A DNA stretch of 11,005 nucleotides, from NCBI GenBank assembly GCA_031269405.1, contig JAISZE010000087.1, forward strand, positions 1 to 11,005. The letters are read 5' to 3'. The translations under genes and the position numbers were made by a program. Numbering within the stretch: the stretch's first letter is position 1; each line of letters starts with the position of its first letter. The notes beneath the pieces were generated by a model that saw only the letters and a list, made by a program, of their open reading frames with translations, was not told the DNA's origin and did not search any database. Shown in pieces: positions 1 to 9,193 of the stretch. This stretch comes from Treponema sp. (GTDB taxonomy: Bacteria; Spirochaetota; Spirochaetia; Treponematales; Breznakiellaceae).

Positions 1-594
1 AATGAGGATAGTTGTCCCTCCCTTGAGCTTCCCAAGGGTCTTATAAAGCCGCTCTTCGCTTTCGGTGTCCATATTGGCAGTAGGCTCATCAAGGATGAGG
101 ATGCCGGGCTTTGAAGCCAGGGCCCTGGCCGCCAGGACCCTCCGGCGCTGGCCCCCTGAAAGGTCGCTGTAGGGCCTGGATGCAAGATCCGTAATCTCAG
201 CCTGGGCCATAGCCTCCTCGACAGCGGCCTTGTCGGCAGGTCCGTACTTCCTGGAAAGCCCGCGGAAGCGGCCCATTCTTACCACTTCCGCCACAGTGAC
301 AGGAAAAGCCCGGTCCAGTTGGGGCTGCTGGGGAACATAACCAATCCCTTCGCTGCCCCTGGAGGGCACTTGTTTGCCGAAGATCTCCACACTGCCCTTT
401 TGGGGGATCTCAAGCCCTAAAAGAAGTTTGAGCACCGTGGTTTTCCCCGAGCCGTTAGGCCCTACCAAGGCGACAAATTCACCCTGGTGGATGTGGAAAC
501 TGGCCTCTTCTAGAACCCTGTTCCCGTTATAGGAAAAAGAAACCTTATCAAAACGGAGGGCTATGTTCTGCTCTACCGGATGTATGCACTTCAT
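1..594 (-). CDS. znuC: Zinc/manganese ABC transporter ATP-binding protein, 3' end outside window
   Basis: This is the cytoplasmic ATPase that powers import of a divalent metal, probably zinc, delivered by the neighbouring binding lipoprotein. The 198 residues present show the ABC order: Walker A GPNGSGKTT at about 45-53, Q-loop glutamine in VPQQPQLD near 89, signature LSGGQRRR at 145-152, and Walker B ILILDEPT at 165-172 with catalytic Glu170. The reading frame runs off the left edge just before the expected H-loop (switch histidine), so perhaps 40-60 residues are missing. The ATG overlaps the znuA stop as ATGA, and a GGAGG lies six bases upstream inside znuA, so the two are translationally coupled. 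Unlike rpoB/rpoC it uses CTA, TTA and TCA codons. Metal specificity (Zn against Mn or Fe) is inferred from the partner and cannot be settled from the ATPase. Confidence 0.93.
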   Translation of the reverse strand, partial: MKCIHPVEQNIALRFDKVSFSYNGNRVLEEASFHIHQGEFVALVGPNGSGKTTVLKLLLGLEIPQKGSVEIFGKQVPSRGSEGIGYVPQQPQLDRAFPVTVAEVVRMGRFRGLSRKYGPADKAAVEEAMAQAEITDLASRPYSDLSGGQRRRVLAARALASKPGILILDEPTANMDTESEERLYKTLGKLKGGTTILI

Positions 595-1505
595 TCCCGC
601 CCTCCAGGCGCCGCGGCCTTCAATGCCGCTCCTATGATCCTGATATTAGCCAGCCAGTCAGGGGCTAGGGGATCGAGGCTTACCAGCTCCGCGCCGGCAG
701 CCGCCGCGGCGGTACGGGCTGACTCTGCCGGGAACTGGGCCTGAACAAAAATAACCCTTACTTTTTCTTTCCTGGCTTTTTCAATCAATTCCCCAAGTTT
801 CCTGGGAGCCGGTTCTTTACCCCCTGTTTCCACAGCTTCCTGGATGATGCCGAACTCATCCAGAAAATACCCGAAAGCCGGATGGTATACAAAAATCCTT
901 TTGCCCCTTAAAGGTTCAAGGGCGGCCCTCAGGTTTTCAAATTCCGAATCTATATCGGTAATGAGGGTTTCGCAGTTTTCCCGGTAAAGTACGGCATTGC
1001 CTTCGTCAGCGGCGCAGAGGGCGTCCCTGATATGGCGGGCCATGATCTTCGCCGGTTCGCGGCCCAGCCAGGTATGGCGGTCTATGCCTCCGTGTTCTTC
1101 GTTATCATCACCGTCATCCTCATGGTCCTCAAGGTTCCTGAAACGGACTCCTTCAGTGCCGTCCACAATCACCAGACCGGGAAAGAGGGCTTCGATCTTG
1201 GGCCTGAGGCTTAGTTCAAATTCTGTACCTGAAAGCACCCAGAACCGGGCCCCGGCGAGTTCAGTCATCTGCTTCGGGCTGGGTTCGTAACTGTGCGGAT
1301 TTTGTCCCTGCCCTGCAAGGACCAGGATTTCCACGAGATCCCCGGCAATGCGGGACACGAAATAGTTCTGCGGAGGTATGGAGAGGGCGACGACCGGTTT
1401 TCGCGCAGTTTCCGGGGCTTTAGAGCTTCCTGAACCGCAGCCTGCGCAAAACGCCGCAAGAAACCATAGCAGCCGGGCAGACACAACCCCGATATGCTTT
1501 TTCAA
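591..1505 (-). CDS. znuA: Metal ABC transporter substrate-binding lipoprotein (ZnuA/TroA family)
   Basis: This extracytoplasmic receptor binds a divalent metal and passes it to the ZnuBC-type transporter. I chose a TTG start: it gives a clean lipoprotein signal (MKK, a hydrophobic stretch, then FCAGC with Cys23 as probable lipidation site) and has AAGGCGG nine bases upstream. An upstream ATG at 1535 would overlap the acyltransferase gene by 26 bases and put charged residues before the signal. The mature protein fits the cluster 9 fold, with likely ligands His71 (NPHSYEPSP), His144 (DRHTWLG), His208 (VYHPAFGYF) and Asp278 (LDPL). Between ligands one and two lies an Asp/Glu-rich loop (about 126-140) with two histidines, where many ZnuA proteins have a His-rich loop. 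Length 304 aa is usual for the family. Zinc is the likeliest substrate; manganese is possible. Confidence 0.9.
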   Translation of the reverse strand: MKKHIGVVSARLLWFLAAFCAGCGSGSSKAPETARKPVVALSIPPQNYFVSRIAGDLVEILVLAGQGQNPHSYEPSPKQMTELAGARFWVLSGTEFELSLRPKIEALFPGLVIVDGTEGVRFRNLEDHEDDGDDNEEHGGIDRHTWLGREPAKIMARHIRDALCAADEGNAVLYRENCETLITDIDSEFENLRAALEPLRGKRIFVYHPAFGYFLDEFGIIQEAVETGGKEPAPRKLGELIEKARKEKVRVIFVQAQFPAESARTAAAAAGAELVSLDPLAPDWLANIRIIGAALKAAAPGGRE

Positions 1506-1509
1506 CAGT

Positions 1510-2865
1510 TCATTCCGCCTTATTGAGCCGTTCAATACATTCCAGAAAGGCGTCTTTCAAATCCAAAAGGGCTGTGTTGACAGCCGATTTTCTATCTTCC
1601 CGGTAGCCGGGCAGCCGTTCCGTAAGGTTTATCACCGGAGCGGCCTGGATGATAACCCGCCTGGGGAAGATGCTGATCCTGTCGGCATAGGCCCCTCCCA
1701 TAGTACGGTTGGCGAAATCCCAGAGATTCTGGGTGTATTCGATTTTATCATGCAGGAAAGCGTCGTCAGACGGAACCGGGACCCGAAAATACCATGAAAA
1801 ATCCACTACCTCAAGGTGGCGGCTGGCGTGCCAGGCTTCGCCGGCCTGGAGATCTGTAACTGCCCGCTCAACGCCCGTAAGGCCATCCAGAGCCGCGGCG
1901 TCCATTCCCGGAAGTATCATCCGGTCCCAGCAGGTCTGGCGGAGGCTGTACAACCGGGCGAACACATCCCCTGGGGCTTTTATCCCCAGGATACGCTCGG
2001 AAGTTTCCAGGGCGGCGTTGATTACCGCATCCATGCGATCTTCAAAGGCCAGATCCGGATCAGGGGCAATCCCATAACGCTTCTCGTTAACCTCAAGGAT
2101 ATGATCCCTGGCCGCCCTGAGTCTTTTGGAAAAAGACGGCTGTTTCTTCCTGTTTCCGGCGCCTGTGTATTTTTCAATCTTCCTGATAAGGTTTTCCACT
2201 GTCAGCCTTCCCCAGGAACCAAAGCGGAAATGAACGGCTACAGGCAGGATCTCCACAGGGACCGGGCTGCCCCCGGAAACCAGGCGCTCCGCAGCGTGAA
2301 AACCTATCCTGATAACCCCCGGTTCAAGGCGGGGCACGGATTCGGTAGTATAGGAAGTCTGGCCTTCGGGCGCCAGGGCCAGAGGCCAGGGCCCGCCGGT
2401 GAGGGCCGTGTAGATACGGTTCATACCCTCGCGGTCCAGCTTGGCATGGTGTATCGGCATAGCCCCCACATTGGGCAAAACGTACCGGGCCACCGGGCCA
2501 CCCCAGCGGACCACCTCGTAGCCGTAGACGAACACCGCGTGCGGGAACCGGGCAAAGCGCACCCCCGCCCTGGCAGCCAGGCGCCGGAGCTTAAACAGGA
2601 AAAACCAGGCCAGAAGCTGGGGTTCCCCGCCGTTGGGGTGCCTGAAGGCGATAATACAGCGGCTTTCCCCCCCAAGTGCCCGCTTGAAAGCGCCGAACAG
2701 GTCCTGCTCCCCCCGGAGAACTACCCTGGCTACGCCGTAAAACAAGAAGAGGTAAAACCGGACCAGTATCCTGAGGCAACAAAGAACAAACTTCGAAATC
2801 CGGGGTTCCGGAAGCTGAACATCCGGCAATGCTTTTGCCACCGGCTTCATGTAGGGTCTATGCAT
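1510..2865 (-). CDS. PlsC-like lysophospholipid acyltransferase with long C-terminal extension
   Basis: Probably an inner-membrane-associated enzyme that transfers an acyl chain to a lysophospholipid or related glycerol lipid. A single hydrophobic segment (about residues 24-48) precedes the catalytic part. Motif I reads FRHPNGGEP (74-82), giving His76-x4-Glu81 where the family normally has H-x4-D. VGAMPIHH (133-140) sits where motif II is expected, and APEGQTSY (165-172) matches the EGxxS motif III. At 451 aa it is far longer than a typical PlsC (about 250 aa); residues 215-451 are mostly soluble and match no domain I recognise. An in-frame TAG lies four codons upstream, so the start cannot extend further. 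The local Shine-Dalgarno is poor (GAGG two bases from ATG, or AGGA about ten bases away). It is the first gene of a run with znuA and znuC; the znuA start is only four bases past its stop. Substrate unknown. Confidence 0.7.
   Translation of the reverse strand: MHRPYMKPVAKALPDVQLPEPRISKFVLCCLRILVRFYLFLFYGVARVVLRGEQDLFGAFKRALGGESRCIIAFRHPNGGEPQLLAWFFLFKLRRLAARAGVRFARFPHAVFVYGYEVVRWGGPVARYVLPNVGAMPIHHAKLDREGMNRIYTALTGGPWPLALAPEGQTSYTTESVPRLEPGVIRIGFHAAERLVSGGSPVPVEILPVAVHFRFGSWGRLTVENLIRKIEKYTGAGNRKKQPSFSKRLRAARDHILEVNEKRYGIAPDPDLAFEDRMDAVINAALETSERILGIKAPGDVFARLYSLRQTCWDRMILPGMDAAALDGLTGVERAVTDLQAGEAWHASRHLEVVDFSWYFRVPVPSDDAFLHDKIEYTQNLWDFANRTMGGAYADRISIFPRRVIIQAAPVINLTERLPGYREDRKSAVNTALLDLKDAFLECIERLNKAE
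1515..1521 (-). promoter_or_regulatory. Ribosome binding site of znuA
   Basis: An imperfect Shine-Dalgarno AAGGCGG on the minus strand, inside the last codons of the acyltransferase gene. It lies nine bases before the TTG chosen as znuA start and supports that start over the ATG at 1535. Confidence 0.45.
2667..2673 (-). repeat. G7 homopolymer inside the acyltransferase gene
   Basis: Seven consecutive G on the coding strand (C on plus) encode Gly65-Gly66 shortly before the catalytic motif I. Gain or loss of one G would shift the frame before the active site. At seven bases it is at the low end for a slippage-prone tract. Confidence 0.4.
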
Positions 2866-2877
2866 TTCCTCACAATC

Positions 2878-2904
2878 CTACACTGAATGGACCGGGGGTT
2901 TCAA
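2878..2904 (-). other. Eight-codon upstream ORF in frame with the acyltransferase
   Basis: A consensus-like Shine-Dalgarno AAGGAG (2918-2913 on the minus strand) lies eight bases before a TTG that opens the frame M-K-P-P-V-H-S-V and stops at TAG. The frame is the same as that of the acyltransferase, whose ATG follows four codons later. This is the best ribosome binding site in the region and it does not serve the annotated start directly. Two readings are possible: a small leader ORF whose termination feeds reinitiation at the acyltransferase ATG, or an ancestral N-terminus cut by a nonsense mutation. No peptide function is claimed. Confidence 0.35.
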
Positions 2905-2962
2905 TAATTCATCTCCTTATGAGGGCAGAAAGCATATCAATAAAAAATCTCCGCCGCAGAGC

Positions 2963-3166
2963 GCTCAAGTTGACCCGCAATCACGCCTTGACAGCCCGGG
3001 AGCGGGGAAAACCCTGGGAAAAACGCTTGTAGAGTCCGCCTCCGCTATGGAAAGACTTGACGCCGGCGTCAAGTCTTCCGATACGCTCCGGCGGAGAATT
3101 CCAAATGTTTCTCCCAGGCTTTCCCCCGCTCCCGGTATTTCACAAATTGTGCGGGTCAAGTTGAGC
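2963..3166. repeat. 204-bp foldback (imperfect palindrome), MITE-like
   Basis: Two arms of 102 bases are inverted copies meeting at 3064/3065. The ends are 17-base inverted repeats with one mismatch (gctcaaGttgacccgca against gctcaaCttgacccgca). Next comes an unmatched loop of about 15 bases per arm, then a perfect 12-base match ccgggagcgggg, then a stretch matching cctggga and aaac with few mismatches. Near the centre tccgcc pairs again, and the core is a perfect 13+13 palindrome with arm aagacttgacgcc and no loop. The motif CTTGAC recurs near the ends, within the left arm and at the centre. It sits between diverging genes, so it is not an obvious terminator. I see no target site duplication and no transposase. 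Possible identities: a non-autonomous mobile repeat, a REP/ERIC-like dispersed element, or a structured RNA. The symmetry is certain; the identity is open. Confidence 0.85.
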
Positions 3167-3174
3167 CCAAGGGA

Positions 3175-3181
3175 GGGGGGG
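3175..3181 (+). repeat. G7 homopolymer upstream of copZ
   Basis: Seven consecutive G a few bases beyond the right end of the foldback and about 75 bases before the copZ -10 element. It is part of a longer G-rich run beginning at 3171. It could vary in length; no function is visible. Confidence 0.4.
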
Positions 3182-3255
3182 TATAGGCCGTTATGATTGA
3201 AAAGGCTATTATTCCTTGAGCTGGGAGCGCCGCCTTCCTTTCATCCCTTTAACTA

Positions 3256-3264
3256 TGCTATACT
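3256..3264 (+). promoter_or_regulatory. Extended -10 promoter for copZ
   Basis: TGCTATACT matches the extended -10 form TGnTATAAT, with five of six bases in the hexamer. The -35 region (around 3235-3240, ttcctt) is weak, as is common for extended -10 promoters. The implied transcription start near 3271 would give a leader of about 13 bases that contains the AAAGGAG ribosome binding site. No copper-responsive operator (CueR or CsoR type) was recognised. Confidence 0.45.
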
Positions 3265-3283
3265 GTATCTAAAGGAGCCCAAA

Positions 3284-3484
3284 GTGAAAACAGTACTTAA
3301 AATAGAAGGTATGTCCTGCGAACACTGCGTAAAGCACGTAAAGGAAGCCCTCGAAGGGGTGGGGGGGGTCAAATCCGCCAAGGTCAGCCTCAAAGACAAC
3401 TCCGCCTCGGTGGACCATAACGACAAAGTCCCCCTCGACAGCCTCAAAGCCGCCGTCGCCGAAGCGGGATACGCCGTAGTTTAG
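3284..3484 (+). CDS. copZ: Heavy-metal-associated domain protein, copper chaperone type
   Basis: A 66-residue single HMA domain (ferredoxin-like fold) of the kind that binds Cu(I) in the cytoplasm and hands it to a copper ATPase or regulator. The metal site is GMSCEHC at 9-15, with Cys12 and Cys15. The order beta (KTVLKIEG), helix (VKHVKEALEG), beta (VKSAKVSLKD), beta (SASVDH), helix (DSLKAAVAEAG) is complete. GTG is chosen as start because AAAGGAG lies six bases upstream and the length fits the family; an in-frame TTG at 3197 would add 29 residues of unrelated sequence ahead of the promoter. It is the only plus-strand gene, with no copper ATPase or repressor beside it in the window. A run of eight G spans codons 26-29. 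Mercury or another soft metal is possible; Cu(I) is the default inference. Confidence 0.85.
   Translation: MKTVLKIEGMSCEHCVKHVKEALEGVGGVKSAKVSLKDNSASVDHNDKVPLDSLKAAVAEAGYAVV
3361..3368 (+). repeat. G8 homopolymer within copZ coding sequence
   Basis: Eight consecutive G, interrupted by a single T from four more G upstream, encode the VGGV turn between the first helix and second strand of CopZ. One G more would bring an early stop near 3418; one fewer would read a wrong frame almost to the normal end. Either change removes the second half of the domain, so the tract could act as an on/off switch by slippage. Confidence 0.6.
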
Positions 3485-3504
3485 CGCCTGAGGCATTGAG
3501 CGCG

Positions 3505-4824
3505 TTAACGATAGGCGGACATAAACGGGCCGTGGGCCGCGATAAGCTCGTCCACCATTTTCACAATATCGTCCAGCGGCAGTTCCGCTGCCGTATGGGG
3601 GTCCATCATGGCGGCGTGGTAGATATGTTCCTTCTTTTTGGTTCTCGCGGCCTCAATGGTAAGAAGCTGGACATTGATATTGCTCAGGTTCATGGCGGCC
3701 AGTTGGAGCGGCAGGGGGCCGGCATAGCCCGGAGTAATGCCGCTTGAGTCCACCAGGCAGGGCACTTCCACGCAGGCTTCAGGCGGGAGGTTCGGGATAC
3801 AGCCGTGGTTTATCACATTGCCGCCTATCTTGTAAGGCTTCCCGGTGATCATGGCTTCCATGATGTGTGAAGCGTACTCATGGCTCCGCTCATGGGACAG
3901 TTCGGTTTTGCTTGCCAGGGCTTGGTATTCCTCGTTCCAGCCCGCGATCTGGGAGATACAGCGCCGGGGGTATTCGTCCAGGGGGATGTTGAACCGGTCT
4001 ATCAGTTCAGGATACCTGCTCTTGATATAGAAAGGATTGTATTCGGCGTTATGCTCGCTCGATTCGGTGCAGTAGTAGCCGAGTTTGGCGAGATAATCAT
4101 AGCGCACCATATCCCAGTGCTTTTCGTTTTTATTCTTTTCCGCAGCCCGCTTTTTTATTTCCGGGTAGAGATCGTTCCCCTGGGCGTCGCGGATTTCCAG
4201 CAGCCAAGCCATGTGGTTGATGCCTGCGATGAGTTCCCGCCGGCCTTCCAGTTTGTCTTCCATGCCCAGGGATTTAAGAAGTCCTTCGGAACAAACCTGG
4301 ACGCTGTGGCAGAGGCCCACGGTTTTTACCGCCGTGCAGCGCTGCATATAGCCCGAAAGCATAGCCATGGGGTTGGTGTAGTTCAGGAACCACACATCCG
4401 GGCAGACTTCTTCCATATCCCTGGCGAATTCTTCCATTACCGGGATAGTCCGCAGGGCCCGCATAATTCCCCCGATACCCAGGGTATCCGCGATGGTCTG
4501 GCGGAGGCCGTATTTTTTGGGAATCTCAAAGTCTGTGATAGTAGCCGGGTCATAACCCCCGACCTGGATGGCGTTCACTGCGAACAGGGCGCCTTTGAGG
4601 GCCGCCTTGCGGTTTTCCGGCCCCAAGTAGCTCCTGATATGCGCCTTTCCCCCCTGGCCCTGGTTGATGGCCTGGATGATGGTCTCGCTCTGCTTGAGCC
4701 GCTGGCCGTCTATGTCATAGAGGGCGATTTCGCAGTCTTTCATAACAGGGGAACACATACAGTCCCCCAGCACGTTCCTGGCAAAGACGGTGCTTCCTGC
4801 ACCCATAAATGCAATCTTAACCAT
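3505..4824 (-). CDS. melA: Family 4 glycoside hydrolase, probable alpha-galactosidase
   Basis: A cytoplasmic, NAD+- and Mn2+-dependent glycosidase of family GH4, probably releasing galactose from alpha-galactosides such as melibiose or raffinose-type sugars. Numbering from the chosen start: dinucleotide loop GAGSTVF at 8-14, NYTNPM at 148-153, metal-binding GLCHSVQ at 170-176 (Cys172, His173) and GINHMAW at 201-207. CHSVQ and the C-terminal PLPLQLAAMN favour the alpha-galactosidase branch over 6-phospho-glucosidases. The ATG at 4824 has AGGAGG ten bases upstream, whereas the ATG at 4833 is one base from it and probably unusable. Length 439 aa is typical. It has no signal peptide. It follows rpoC with no terminator between and is probably read from the same transcript. 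No transporter or sugar regulator lies beside it. It converges on copZ with a 20-base gap. Exact substrate is inferred. Confidence 0.87.
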   Translation of the reverse strand: MVKIAFMGAGSTVFARNVLGDCMCSPVMKDCEIALYDIDGQRLKQSETIIQAINQGQGGKAHIRSYLGPENRKAALKGALFAVNAIQVGGYDPATITDFEIPKKYGLRQTIADTLGIGGIMRALRTIPVMEEFARDMEEVCPDVWFLNYTNPMAMLSGYMQRCTAVKTVGLCHSVQVCSEGLLKSLGMEDKLEGRRELIAGINHMAWLLEIRDAQGNDLYPEIKKRAAEKNKNEKHWDMVRYDYLAKLGYYCTESSEHNAEYNPFYIKSRYPELIDRFNIPLDEYPRRCISQIAGWNEEYQALASKTELSHERSHEYASHIMEAMITGKPYKIGGNVINHGCIPNLPPEACVEVPCLVDSSGITPGYAGPLPLQLAAMNLSNINVQLLTIEAARTKKKEHIYHAAMMDPHTAAELPLDDIVKMVDELIAAHGPFMSAYR

Positions 4825-4834
4825 GTTATTCATT

Positions 4835-4840
4835 CCTCCT
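4835..4840 (-). promoter_or_regulatory. Ribosome binding site of the GH4 gene
   Basis: A perfect AGGAGG on the minus strand beginning three bases after the rpoC stop codon. Its spacing (1 base to the first ATG, 10 to the second) decides for the start at 4824. Its position indicates that translation is organised within a shared rpoC transcript. Confidence 0.7.
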
Positions 4841-4843
4841 TAA

Positions 4844-9175
<4,332 letters not shown>

Positions 9176-9193
9176 TGTTATCCCCCTCTGATT

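Larger units (their letters stand above)
2866..3283. other. Divergent intergenic region between acyltransferase and copZ
   Basis: This 418-base stretch without a conventional gene holds, from left to right: the short uORF and its ribosome binding site for the leftward operon, an AT-rich patch (about 2931-2950), the 204-base foldback, a G7 run, and the extended -10 promoter of copZ. I see no convincing sigma-70 promoter for the leftward genes upstream of the AAGGAG at 2913-2918, no operator that I can name, and no T-tailed hairpin terminator. Confidence 0.7.

Noticed and set aside
1506..1535. ATG at 1535 as znuA start
   Set aside because: It overlaps the acyltransferase by 26 bases and adds ten residues ahead of a well-formed signal peptide; the TTG at 1505 is better.
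1816..2886. Open plus-strand frame opposite the acyltransferase
   Set aside because: Codon-mirroring shadow. The minus-strand frame has a membrane segment and the EGxxS motif, and it sits in operon spacing with znuA.
2875..2904. TTGAAA-18-TAGGAT as promoter for the acyltransferase operon
   Set aside because: It would start transcription about three bases before the ATG, giving a nearly leaderless message, and its -10 is poor. The same bases are better explained by the ribosome binding site and TTG of the small upstream ORF. Not excluded.
2914..2946. AT-rich imperfect inverted sequence (ttatga...tcaataa) as a Zur-like operator
   Set aside because: The symmetry is weak and does not match a Zur or Fur box that I can recognise.
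2965..3159. 64-codon minus-strand ORF inside the foldback
   Set aside because: It reads straight through both arms of the inverted repeat, has no ribosome binding site that I can see, and resembles no protein.
3197..3283. Extended TTG start for copZ
   Set aside because: It would begin upstream of the extended -10 promoter, and the added residues are not part of the HMA fold; GTG at 3284 has an ideal ribosome binding site.
3485..3516. Possible bidirectional terminator between copZ and the GH4 gene (cgcct...aggcg)
   Set aside because: The stem is only five base pairs with a loop over 20 bases, and there is no T run on either side.
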